Shown: positions 33,783-45,112 of the stretch, piece after piece
Position numbering within the stretch: the first letter of the stretch is position 1
How the letters are laid out: each line of letters starts with the position of its first letter
NCBI GenBank assembly: GCA_030280995.1
Contig: JASXTE010000013.1
Coordinates: forward strand, 16,450,001 to 16,514,000
DNA: 64,000 nucleotides
Source of the DNA: Hemileia vastatrix
Taxonomy: Eukaryota > Basidiomycota > Pucciniomycetes > Pucciniales > Zaghouaniaceae
Direction of reading: 5' to 3'
Notes under the pieces: generated by a model
Databases searched by the model: none
The model's input: only the letters and a program-made list of their open reading frames with translations
Told to the model about the DNA's origin: nothing
Made by a program: the position numbers and the translations under genes

Positions 33783-36700
33783 TTGTGCAAAGCAAACTAT
33801 CTTATCTCTCCCAGTGCACAGAACCTCCATGTCTTAAGGACTGGAGTTGCCTTAAACCGCTTGAGATTTATTCTTTTTAAGGAGGATATTCCCTTCAGTT
33901 GTCTTATAGACTCTGGAGCTTCAATTTCTTTTGTCAGTTTATCTTTTGCCGAGAAGTTACAGCTGACATTTACAGATATTGACTGAACTCCAATTTACTT
34001 GGTTGAATCAGAGGAACCCAAATATTGGGTCAGTAAGAAAGTTTTATGGGTTTTCAACTTTCCAAAATTTCCCCCCTTCGAGTGGGAATTATCAGTCTTG
34101 GACGCCCCAAGGATGGACGATACCATTCTTGGCCATTACTTTTTAACGCATTGGAATCCTGAAATTGATTGGACATGGGGATTGATCACCCCACGGACTA
34201 AGTATATTTCTGATTCTTCAATGCATGTCAATAGGGAATTAAACAACCCACCTGAAAATGTCCTGCTAGAGGACAAATCTCTGCCAGATGACTTGCAAGA
34301 ATCTGATCTTTCTTTAAATGAGCAATTGGCTAACCCTTCTAGCTCGATGACTTCACTCGAAGAGGATTTAAATTGCCTCAAAGTAATTGAATTATGCTCT
34401 CTCAATTCTGGTCTTCCCTTGACAGATTCTCTCGAAGATGATGAGGACGACCAAATCAACATTGAAGCCATTAAATCAACTCTACCAGAAATCTATCATG
34501 ATTTCCTCAATGTTTTCTCAATCCGCAAGGCCGATAAGTTACCACCTCATTGACCCTACAACCATCAAATAGAGTTAATAGGTCCAGTACCTCTGGCAGG
34601 TCCTGTCTATTTTTTGTCGAAGGACAAATCTCAAGTTCTTCAAGACTACATTGCAGAGAATTTAGCCAAAGGTTTCATCAGAGCCAGTAAATCTCCAACC
34701 GGCTCCCCTGTTCTTTTTGTAAAGAAAAAGGATGGTAGCCTTAGGTTGTGTGTTGACTATAGGAAGCTCAACACAGTCACTAAGAAGTATGCATATCCTG
34801 TTCCTCCTATGTCATTGCTTCTAACCCTTTTCAGTGGTGCTAATTTCTTTTTTAAAATTTATCTTAGAGGTGCTTACAATCTTATTCGCATTGCGGAAGG
34901 TCATGAACCACTGACTGCAATGCACACTAGATTTGGTAGTTTTGAATATTTAGTTATGCCTTTTGGATTGTGCAACACACCATCAACTTTTCAAACTTTT
35001 GTTAAGGACATCTTTCAAGATGTTGTCAAAAAATTTGTTGTTGTCTATTTAGATGATATTTTAATTTTCTCAAAGACACTAGATGAACATATTCATCATG
35101 TTCAACAGGTTCTAAATTGACTTCAAGATCACGGTCTCTATGCCAAGCACAATAAATGCAAATTCCATCTTAAATCAATTAATTTTTTGGGGTTTACGTT
35201 ATCCATTGATGGTTTAGTCATGGAGAACAAAAAGGTCCAAAAATTCCTGGAATGTCCTGAGCCCAAAACTATTAAATCCCTCCAAGAATTTTTGGGTTTT
35301 GCAAATTTCTATAGAAGATTTATTAAAGATTACTCTAAAACTATTTCCAATCTTATTTCTATTCTTAGAAAAGATACTCCTTTTGTTTTTACTTCTACAG
35401 AACAAAAGGAATTCGAAGCATTGAAGACTGCATTCACCATGGCCCCAATTCTTCAACACTTTGATCCTTCTGATTTGACAATAGTCGAGAAAGACGCTAG
35501 CGATTATGCTATTTCAGGGGTCATTTCTCAACTAAATCCTGAAACAAAATTGTTTCATCCTGCTGCTTTTGAGTCACGTAAACTCATTGCAGCAGAATTA
35601 AATTATTAAATTCATGACAAAGAGCTTTTAGCTATTATTCATTGTCTTAAAAAATGGCGCTCTTTTCTTCTCAGCCTAGATAGTCCTTTTCAAATTCTAA
35701 CTGACCATAATGCTTTGAAATACTTTATGTCTTCCAAAGTGTTAACCAGGCGTCAAGCCAGGTGGGCTGAATTTCTGTCTGAATTTCCTTTTTCTATTTC
35801 CTATTGCCCAGGTAAGAACTGCATTGTCCCAGATATTTGTCATGTCGGGATGACATTTACCCACAGCGGGGGGACGCATTTGCTGACAAGAACCCAGCAA
35901 ATGTGAAATCAATTTTCAACAAATCAATGTTAACCACTCATCAACTTAATTCGATGACAGTTCAATCTTTTCAAAATCCACTATCCAACATCCTCAAAGC
36001 TCAGTCAAAGGACAATTTTTGTTTAGGGTTAAAAGACAAAATACTCTTGAAGCAAGGGGCCAAAAGATTTAGTATTGAATCAGGTCTATTAGTTTTTGAA
36101 GGTGGAGTAGTCATACCCAACAACAATGAAATAAAATTATGGATTTTCAATAGTCAACATGATTCTCCATTAGCTGGTCATTTTGAGGTTGATAAAACCT
36201 ACCAGTTAATAGCGAGGGATTTCTTCTGGCCAGGAATGACCAGAGAAATCAAGGCCTATATAAGAGCTTGTTACAAATGTAATAGGAATAGGGCTCCCTG
36301 TCACCGGAAGCATGGGTTGCTTCAACCACTTCCTATTCCCTCTAAACCTTGGGAATCATAATCGATGGATTTAATTTCTCATATTCCTCTTTCTAATAAT
36401 TTTGATGCTATATTAGTAATAGTAGATAGATTTTCAAAGATGTCTATTTTTATTAAAACCACTACTACTTCTACAGCAGAAGATTTGTCAAAATTGTTTC
36501 TAGAATATGTATTTTCCAAACATGGCTTACCTAATGATATTATTTCAGATAGAGGCTCATTGTTTGTATCCACATTCTGGACTCAAATGTGTTGAAAACT
36601 CAATATCACGAGGAATCTCTCCACGAGCTATCATCCTGAAACCAATGGGCAAACGGAAAGGGTCAACCAAATCCTCAAACAATACCTTCAAATGTATGTC

Positions 36701-37414
36701 AGTTACCAACAAGACAATTGGACCACATGGTTACCATTGGCCAAATTTGCTTATATTAACTCGACTCATTCATCGACATGACAATCTCCTTTCGAAACTG
36801 TTTATGGAAGACATCCTCGATTCAACTCAATCAACGTAGGAACTAATCATCCTGCTGAACATTATCTTTGAACCATATCACGACTCCAAGAGGAACTTAA
36901 ATCAAATTTGGAATTAGCAATTTGAAGGTACAAGGAACAGGCCAACAAACATTAACAATCTGCTCCTTCTTTTAAACCAGGCAACAAAGTATGATTCGAT
37001 GCACGAAACATTCAAACAACTCGACCATCAAAGAAACTGGCTGAAAAACTCTTGGGAACATTTGAAATCGACTCTGAAGTCTCTAAAACTGCATTTCGAC
37101 TCAAGCTACCTCCTAAATGGCAGGCTATTCACCCTGTTTTCCACGTATCTCTCCTGGAACTGGCTTGAGAAACATACCCGGGCAGGAACCAACCTCCTCT
37201 GGAACCAGTCAAAGTAGAAGATCATCTAGAGTGGGAAGTAAGCCGTATCCTTGATTCAAGAATGCGCAAGGGGAAACTTCAATACCTTGTGGAATGGGAA
37301 GGCTTCCTCGATGACTCAGACAAAACATCCTGGGAACCAGCCATCAATGTTTCTAACGCCCCTGAACTTCTAAAATCTTTTCATCTTAAATATCCTTTAA
37401 AACCAAAACCTTAG
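33783..37414 (+). pseudogene. Gypsy C pol: protease, RT, RNase H, integrase, chromodomain
   Basis: Protease CLIDSGASISFVSLSFA (33900). RT 34614-35120 with [11 protein letters not shown] and VVVYLDDILIFS, but motif A reads KIYLRGAYN: the catalytic Asp is Tyr, while A keeps Asp. RNase H with KDASDYAISG (35490), integrase HHCC finger about 36170-36290, core with SMDLISHIP, SDRGSLF and [10 protein letters not shown] (36360-36660). Frame change near 36590. Chromodomain 37209-37414 with HLEWEVSRILDSRMRKGK, YLVEWEGFL and SWEPA. Stops are fewer than in A. Confidence 0.9.
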
Positions 37415-38267
37415 AACTCTCTTTTATTTTATTTTTTTTTTTTTCTCTCTTCTTTCTCTTTTCTTAAAATTCTAAAACTTCTCTTTAAAATCTAAAATAT
37501 CTTTACCTCTAAAAATTTCCTTATTCTTTGTTTTCTTTTCTTCTTTATTCTTTTTTCTTTCAAAAGTTTTCAACCTTCTCTAAAATAAATAAATAAAAAT
37601 AAATTAAAATTAAAATTAAATTAAAAAAATAAAAAATAAAATCTTAAAATTCATTAAAATTAAAATCTTAAAAAATCAATAAATTCCTTTAAATTTTCTT
37701 TTCTCTTTTAAAACTTTTTCTTCTTTCCCTTATTTCTTCTCTTCGAACTATCAAAATTTTTCACGAACTCAATACGACAATCTTTCTCAAACTTCACTTC
37801 AACCTTTAAATCTCTCTTTTAAAATTCTTCAAACAAATTACTTCTTTCTTTCAAATTCTTTTTAAAAAAATTATTTCTTCTTTTCTTTTTCTTCTTTCTT
37901 TTCAAATAACTAAAATTCTTCAAAACTTCAATAAATAAACTTTCACAAATAACAATTTTTTCTTTCATTAAATTTTCATTTCAAACAAAATTATTTCAAT
38001 CAACTATTTCTTTTTTCTTTTCAAAATTTAAACTAAAATTCCTTCAATTAAATATTCTTTCTTTTCATCTTTCAAAATTTAAAACAAAATTTTATTCAAA
38101 TCTTTTTCTTTCTTCTTTTTTTCTTTTTCTCTCAAAATCTTATAAAATAAATATTAAAATTTTAATTAAAACAACAAAATAAAATAAATAAATATACAAA
38201 TTGTTTCTACTTTTCTTTTCTTTTCTTTTTTTTTCCTTCCATTTTAAATTTTTTCCTTTATTTTCTC
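37415..38267 (+). other. Pyrimidine-rich spacer between convergent genes of C
   Basis: About 850 bases almost only of C, T and A runs on the sense strand (CTTTCTT, TTCTTTCTTT), with no coding. It lies between the pol stop and the antisense gene stop. The matching spacer of A is at 22258-22944. Its ORF at 38201-38389 is composition only. Confidence 0.75.
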
Positions 38268-39234
38268 TCAAACCAATCCCTTCATCTTCTCCAAAATCAC
38301 CCTTATTTCCTTCCTACGTTTCTCAAAAACCTCTACCTCTCCTACCGGTACCACTTCCCCAATCTCCAGCAATTCTTCAGCCACGTTGAAGGAGGCAGCA
38401 TCAATAATCTTGTCGATATCGCCACTGAACTCTTTAATAAACCTAGCTTGTTGACCCTGGCAAGGTTTTTTCAACCATACCTGGTCAAGAGTTTCTTCAT
38501 TATCCTACCTCAAGGCAATCACTGGTAAATATTCTTCAGTTGGAATCAACGGTGCCATGTTCACAATAGGAGCTCCCACACTCGAGGTTTCCACCATAGG
38601 GGCTTCCGCAATGACATCTAAATTCTAAGACATACGGTCATCAGTAAAATTTTTTCTTTGGAAAAAACAAAATTAAAATAAAATAAAATAAAAGCAAAAT
38701 TACTTTGAACATTGGATCAGCCTCTAGAAATAACTTCAATGTGACTTCCACCGCCACTTCTTTTTCTTCTTCCTCATCTTCAATGACCATTCGCCACTTC
38801 TTTGGCTTCCACCTTAAGATGGGGACTTCCACCTCATCTTCCTCCTCTTCTACCCTTCGTTTTTTACCCGTGGCTTGGGTTACCCAGGTCGCCATGGTGT
38901 CCTCAACTTCCTCCTCAACTGCTTCTGATTGATCATCTCCAATCGACATGTCCCATATATCTTTGACCACTTCTTTGGTCTTTGGTATTACCCAATATTT
39001 GGTCTTGGTAAACCTTTGTTTGATGTCAGAATTTTTAGCTAAAGAATCACACACCACCCATCTCCATCAGCAAAACTTGCATTTCTGGAGAGGACCTCAA
39101 GTAGCCGTGCTTTCATCACAGAAGTATTCCATCGTTTCACAAGCCGTGCATGATTTGGAGTACTGTGGAGTAACGAGCCCACCATCTGCTTTGGGGTGAG
39201 GAGGTGTGGGAGCTGGAGTTGGACAAGCTGCCAT
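38268..39234 (-). pseudogene. Gypsy C antisense gene, Zn2Cys6-like accessory protein
   Basis: ATG at 39234. Exon 1 to 38704, intron 38703-38625 (GTAATT...CTTAG), exon 2 to a TAG-type stop at 38268; 531 + 357 bases, phase 0, about 295 codons. Cysteines C29, C32, C39, C52, C55 and C62 give CX2CX6CX12CX2CX6C, within the fungal Zn(II)2Cys6 consensus. Then TKYWVIPKTKEVVKDIWDM, a Glu-rich acidic middle, LFLEADPMF at the splice junction, and exon 2 with LDQVWLKKP and a helical Glu/Val-rich tail. Three in-frame stops (codons 46 and 56 TGA, one TAG in exon 2); the codon 46 TGA faces CGA in A. Most similar gene is A's, at 21264. Confidence 0.78.
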
Positions 39235-39313
39235 AATAATAATAATAAGCAAGAATTAAAAAAAGGGAAAATAGTGTGAGAAGTATATGTCTCACGCTCA
39301 ACAGAGCTCGTGT

Positions 39314-39320
39314 TTTTATA
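39314..39320 (-). promoter_or_regulatory. Antisense TATA box of Gypsy C accessory gene
   Basis: TATAAAA on the minus strand, preceded by TGCCCGGG, eleven bases from the 3' LTR and 80 bases upstream of the ATG. Same arrangement as in A. Confidence 0.78.
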
Positions 39321-39330
39321 CCCGGGCATC

Positions 39331-40141
39331 TGTCACGCGCCACGTGACACTCGAGGCAAAAGCAGCTCATTAAATCAATAATACAGAGGTCTAAATCCAT
39401 ACTCGAAGTGCAGAAAGCAATTCTACATAGCAACTGCGACTTTCCTTTGTGTACTCACTATTCAACCGCGCTAGTCTAAACTCTAAATCTAAATTAGTCA
39501 ATCTCTCAATAGTGTGTCTCAGTCTTTTCCTCAATAAGCGAGGCACAGCGCAATAGTCAATATAATAGTCCACTAAAAGGTTTATTAAATGTCTGTGGAT
39601 TATTAAAAGGGGTAGTGAGCATGGACGGAATGGTTAGTGGAGGATTAAAGGGTTGACGGATGTTAGTGAGGAGGGTCCAGGTGTAATGGGTGTATTTTTT
39701 AATGGTCTGTGGTGTGCAGAATAGTGGATGGGTATGAGGTCAATGCGAGGAGGAGTAAAGGATATAAAAGGGGTTGGGTTTTTGGTTTGACATTCTTTAG
39801 AATTAAATTATAAAACGTATATATAGTTAATAGTGGTAAAGCTTTAGGTTAAATCATTATTATTTTATCTTTCTTTATTTTCTCAGTAATCATTTCTAAA
39901 TCCTAAATATTTGATTATTGAGTTTCTAACCCTTTGTGAGATCTTAAGAATTTTAATATTACCTTTAAATTATATTAGAATTCTTCTCAAACATATCTCG
40001 AAGCAGTAGCTCTTCCTTCAAGTCATCTTTGAATCACTTCCTCGAAAATTTCCTCTGTGCATCGAAGAAGTTTCTAAACTCCTCCCTCCATCTCACTTCC
40101 CAGGAACACCCTTGACCTTGTGCGTAGGTCTTCCGGTGACA
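39331..40141 (+). repeat. Gypsy C 3' LTR
   Basis: TGTCACGCGCC to CCGGTGACA, 811 bases, near-identical to the LTR at 31709-32520. Confidence 0.93.
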
Positions 40142-40680
40142 ATATAAATCCTGTAGACTTAGAATTGGACAGAATATAGAAACAGAAAACAAAAACTTAA
40201 TAATCAACCACAACAATTCATATTATCAAAAAATATTATTATTTTACATAACAAATTAAAAAATTGTAATACCCTTATAAATATAACACTTTACATAAAA
40301 TTCTATTAATTTCACTCATCATCACACATAATAAATTATAGGGTACCATTTTTAATTTCTCATAACCAGGGATATGAATATGATAACTAAATTATATAAA
40401 AAATAAAAGCTTTATAAAAATATATTATTCAATCATTTAAATAACTTTTCTAAATACAACTTCACTGTTGTTTTTCACACCCTCATTATAAATAACACTG
40501 TTTCAACATCTCAAAACCATTCTTAACAAATACTTGATTGGTCGTTTAATAAAAAGTAGAGGATTAAGCTTAGTTAATTTTGAACTCTTTATTTACTTAA
40601 AGGGACAGGGTTTTCTTTGGTTTACTCAACTCCCTTAGATTCTGCTTACAGCAAGGCGACTGTAATAGTCTTTCTAAATT

Positions 40681-40700
40681 GGTGGATCCCGAAATGGGGT
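40681..40700 (+). promoter_or_regulatory. Gypsy B primer-binding site candidate
   Basis: GGTGGATCCCGAAATGG follows the 5' LTR end (TCTTTCTAAATT). Read from the last T of the LTR it starts TGGTGGATCC, as a site complementary to a tRNA 3' end (CCA) should. The tRNA was not identified. Confidence 0.5.
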
Positions 40701-43076
40701 TTAAATTCTCTATCTCTTATCAACCTTACTTGGTATTTGGACTATCTTAGCCCAAAAGAGGCTTATTAAACAAACACTAGTCTTATTTTTAATGGTTTTA
40801 TCTTTTACTTTTGGGATGCACCATGGGAAATCTAGGGGTGAACTACTAGCGATCCCCTCTCCTGAACTTTAGAGTGTCCCTTCATTATGCCAGGCTTATG
40901 AATACTTTATAAACATAGGTAAATTAGAGTTAGATTTACATTTATTCTCAGATTGGTCCAAAAATGAACCTCAATTGATCTCAAGTTATGCATAAGTTGA
41001 TTGAATATAACCATGGTTTTATCCTTTGTTGAGCACAAATTGAGCACAAATTGATCCAACATAAGCTTTTTAATATCCAATATGATTATCAATTTAGAGG
41101 ATGAAAATTATTCCTTAAAACACCTAAGCATTACTTTGCATCCAATAGATAAACCATAAAATTTTGAAAGTAAATTTAATTTACAGTAATGATATCTTTC
41201 ACTACATAATTGCAACAATAGATAAATTTAGCAAATTTTTTGATCACAAATATTAATAAATATAGGGATTGAAATAACTAATGCCATTCCTATTTTCAAA
41301 TTTTAAAAAGAATATAGTCACCTCTCACCTCAAATCTATTAAGTCTTTGTAAAACTAAATTTTTTATAATTTTTTTTATTTTACCTGAAATATAAGAGCT
41401 ACAGGCTATTGAAAATAAAATCTTAAGTTACTCAATTAAAAGAAATATTTATGTTTAAATAAAAATAAAAATAGTCTTTAAAGTGTATAACTTGAAAGTT
41501 TGTAATGGAAATTAATGAAGTGAGGTGTTCCTCATAAAAGTGTCCAGCACAAGTTCGATTAAACTTGTGCTGGACACTTTTGCTATATGAAGTTGGTAAG
41601 GTGCATGTTTTTTAAGAGAAGTGAGGTGTTCCTCATAAAAGTGTCCAGAACAATTTTGGCCAAACTATTTCAGGACAGTTTCACCAAAAAACAATTTGAT
41701 TACATCAAATATCTTCACGTTCTAGCCTATTTTTTTTAATTTCCTTGAAGTAATAAGTTACTGTCCAAGACCAAAGAATCCAGCACAAGTTTGGCCAAAC
41801 TTGTGCTGGACAATTTTGCTATATGAAGCTGGTTAGGTATATATTTTTTTAAGAGAAGTGAGGTGTTCCTCATAAAAGTATCCAGCAAAAGTTTGGCCAA
41901 ACTTGTGCTGGAAACCTTTACACAAAAACAATTTGATGACATCAAATATCTTCATTGTGGAAGAAGACAGATTTGAGTTCCAGATCCAATTTCTCCAAGT
42001 GGTTGTCCAATTTCGCAGCTCTGTTTGTTAGAAAAATCCCCAATAGGTGTTGCTTGTCCTTCTTTAAATAATCCAAAAACATGAACTAAAGATATTCTTC
42101 ATTGCATAATAAATGGAGTGGATACTTCATCAAATACTGATATTTCTCTTGGAAAAATGGGTTTAAAATTTAAAGAGAATTTTCCAATGCATCTTAAATT
42201 TGACACTTGAATTAAATGAATTTATGGTTATGGTGGTAGTTTAAATAAATGGAGGATGAGGGTAAAGTTTTGAAAGAGAATAAAGTAGAGAATATATATA
42301 ATATTAGATCAATATTCAAAATTGAGTTTTCATGTATTTTAATCATTAATGTTAACTCACATTTTAATATTAACTAAATAATGATAGATAATGAAAGAAG
42401 TGCATTATTTTAGAGCCTAAGTTTTGTGCCAATATATTAAAATTAGTTTCTTTAAAGTTGTAAATGTTAAAAAAAATTCATTACTATTTTTCCCCTTATA
42501 AAAAATATATATATATCTTTTTCTCCTGCATTAAATTTTTTTGAACATTGTCTTATATTTTTTTATTGCAGGGAACAATAAGAGATTTCTATTTATAAGA
42601 GCTCAATATCAAACTTTTTCTAGAAAATTTATAATTATGTGCAAATATTTTTACAGAGTTATATTTTTATTAATAAATTTTTTAAAAAGGACTTAAATAG
42701 TATGCTTTTTTATATATTTGTGGAAATAAAAATGATAATTGAAATAATATTCCAGACCTAGTATATTATGTGTCATTTAATATATTTCTACTAATATCAA
42801 ACCTGACCTCCCAACATTCAATAGATCTAGATATAAAATTGAATATTATGGTATGTTAAGTGTTGTGGCTCAACCATTGCACAAATCTGGTCCAACTAAT
42901 GCTCAACTTAAATCCAAAGCTCTGCTCAATTTAGGGCCAATTTTTTTTCAAACTTTTTTCATATAATTTAAAAACAGTTTCCTAACACTTTCACAACATT
43001 TACCCAATGTTTTCCCAACCTCTTCCTGAAAGTATTAAAGAGAGGGAACTGCTAGAAGTTCACCCCCTTATTTCCT
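40701..43076. other. Gypsy B leader, no coding
   Basis: About 2.4 kb between the primer site and gag, AT-rich. It contains the palindrome cluster at 41522-41940. Unusually long for a Gypsy leader, so it may include a further unrecognised insertion. Confidence 0.5.
41522..41940. repeat. Tandem palindrome cluster (TCCAGCACAAG hairpins)
   Basis: Three copies of GAGGTGTTCCTCATAAAAG (about 41523, 41624, 41861) lead into palindromes built on TCCAGCACAAG. 41536-41581 has perfect 20-base arms around a 6-base loop. 41779-41810 is a perfect 32-base palindrome. 41881-41912 is the same with one mismatch. 41643-41676 is a weaker version. Two units end with ACATCAAATATCTTCA. Confidence 0.9.
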
Positions 43077-44225
43077 GTGGTGATGTCTTCTGCTTCTGGA
43101 TCTGGTGTTACTCTTCCTGTCAATTCTTTGGTCAGGATTGTTTCTTGGGATGGGCCCAAGTTTGATGGGGAAGAAGTAATATGGTTTTTGAATTGTTATG
43201 AAGCTGCTTCTGCTGTTGATGGGGATTTACATCTGGACATGGAGAAGAAGGTTAGGTTCTTTATTGCAGATAGAGAGGTGTAATTAGAGGTTATTTAAAT
43301 GGAGGGTTATTAAGAAGTGGGACTGGTTGAAATCTTTAAAGGAGATGGTTGATATATGGGGTATTAGCTATACTATGGTGGACCTCAACAAGACTGTTAG
43401 AGATTGGAAAGCTAAAGTTGGTGTTTCTAATATGGTGGACTTTATAATTTTATGTAGGCAGTTTACTGAAGTGGTGGATTATCTGATTCTGATGGATGAT
43501 ATTGGCCATGAAAATCAGTAAAAGGATTTATTTTGGTCAGAATTTATTAGGAATATCAGAATTGATGTTTTGAAGGATCTGTATAGCAAGAAAAAGATGA
43601 ATAACATGCCAAATGGGGAAAGGAAATTACCAGCTTTAGAGGTCATCAAAGAACATATTCAAGCTTACTTGAAACTTATGGCTTTGGATAAGTATCAAGA
43701 ATCCTGCACTGAATATGTTAGTAATATCAGTGAAGTTTTTGCCAAAAATAATGATATTATGGTCAAGGCTCAGTTGGGTCAGCCTGTTTCTAAAGTAGAG
43801 AGGAATTTTGATAATAAAATGGTGGATCATTTAGCTGACTTAACTAAGCATATCAAAATAATTTTTAAGAGACTCAGAAGGCCAACAGAGAGCCTGTGGA
43901 TTCATCTTCTACTTCTTCATCTTATCAGTCAAGAGGTTATGAGAGGAAGACTTATGGGAATATTGGCAATGGAGACTGTTTTAATGGGCATGGAAATGGA
44001 AATGGTGGTAGTAATGGTAATAGTAATGGTGGAACTGGTTATAGAGGTTGTTATGGAAAACCTTGGGTGTGCTCCTATTATAATAGGAGGGGGCACAAAG
44101 CAGCAGATTTTTATTTTTTGGACAAGGACTTTCAGGCTGGTAGATTAAAATTTGATGGAAATGTTTATAAATTTCCTGATGGATTTTTCATCAAACCCAG
44201 TAAGGCAAAGCACCTTCTGATTTAG
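43077..44225 (+). pseudogene. Gypsy B gag
   Basis: ATG near 43083 (MSSASGSG). Reads WDGPKFDGEEVIWFL and KYQESCTEYVSNISEVF, then a Gly/Asn-rich linker and a degraded zinc knuckle WVCSYYNRRGHKAADFYFLD (Tyr where Cys is usual), then DKDFQAGRLKFDG. Stops at 43280, 43520 and others, with frame changes. Confidence 0.75.
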
Positions 44226-45076
44226 TTTGGAGGAATTTGATGGCTGAAAGGAGAGCCATATTTGAAGAATTAACTGGTGATAATGATGATGATACTAAAG
44301 GTGGTAAAAAGAATGGTAGTAATTATGGTAGAAAATTAGATAAGGGAAAATAAAAGTAGGTCAGTAAGGCCACTTTTACAACTTCATTTGTTGGATTAGA
44401 GTTGGGAACAGTGGACAGGGTGGATGAAAACTGAATTATTGGTGAATATAATATTGATGCTTCCAGAAGAGCAGCTGCTACTAAAGCTAAAAGTAGCATT
44501 CAGAGCCAACTTAGGACTAAAACGGGAAAGGCTGAAATAAAAAAGATTGAAAAGGAACCTTACTCTAAGGAAAAAATTTATCAGATGCAGAAGGGGATGG
44601 CAGATATGGGGCCTCCCAGTTTAAGGAAAATTTGACTTATAAATGGTGAGCTTATGCCTGTGGAAGATAAAAAATCAGTTTCTGAGGAAGATGTACCAGT
44701 AGCCTCTCTTCCCAGACCAAGTTATGCTGGTCCTACTCCTATGGAAGGGGTAAGAAGAACCAGTGATGGATCTGGATTAGTGAAGGAAGCTGGTGATGGA
44801 GCTAGGGTTATGGTAGATGAAGATGGAAATATGGGGGGTAAAAAAGGCAATGTGGGTCCTCAAGAGGTGCCGGGGGCTAGGTATTTTAAAACAAAAGTTC
44901 AATATGAAAGGCCAGTAGTATCTGGTCAAGAAAATGCTATGGAGAAGGTTTTGGGTAGAGTGAATCAACTCCAGATTCCTTTATTTTTAGGAGAATTATT
45001 TACAATTAGTCCTGTTCTTACAGAGAAGCAAAAGAATTATCTGACAAGGAGACAAGTATCAGTTGGAGAGGTGTAG
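44226..45076 (+). pseudogene. Gypsy B gag-pol linker
   Basis: Open from 44654 to 45076. Acidic and Pro-rich, with YERPVVSGQENAMEKVLGR and a following hydrophobic segment ending at ...TRRQVSVGEV before the protease. No known domain recognised. Confidence 0.55.
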
Positions 45077-45112
45077 TATATATGTGAAAATGCTGAAAAT
45101 TTTGAAGGGGAG

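Larger units (their letters stand above)
31709..40141 (+). mobile_element. Gypsy element C (chromovirus), youngest copy
   Basis: 8433 bases with the duplication ATATA (31704-31708 and 40142-40146). LTRs are 812 and 811 bases and nearly identical. Gag, pol with chromodomain and an antisense accessory gene are all present, with few breaks. Confidence 0.95.
31136..40680 (+). repeat. Gypsy B 5' LTR, interrupted by Gypsy C
   Basis: 31136-31703 and 40142-40680 align with the 3' LTR at 55056-56150. The site TATGCATATAAATCC near 55633 is the uninterrupted form of the place where C inserted. Confidence 0.88.

Noticed and set aside
38201..38389. Phe/Ser/Pro-rich open frame
   Set aside because: Lies in the pyrimidine-rich spacer and partly opposite the antisense exon; composition explains it.
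38641..39057. Open frame of 138 codons from 39057 taken as complete
   Set aside because: It starts at GTG after a TGA and ends inside the intron; the gene begins at 39234 and continues in exon 2 after splicing.
41522..41940. CRISPR array
   Set aside because: The repeats are irregular in spacing, palindromic and in a eukaryotic transposon; no cas genes.
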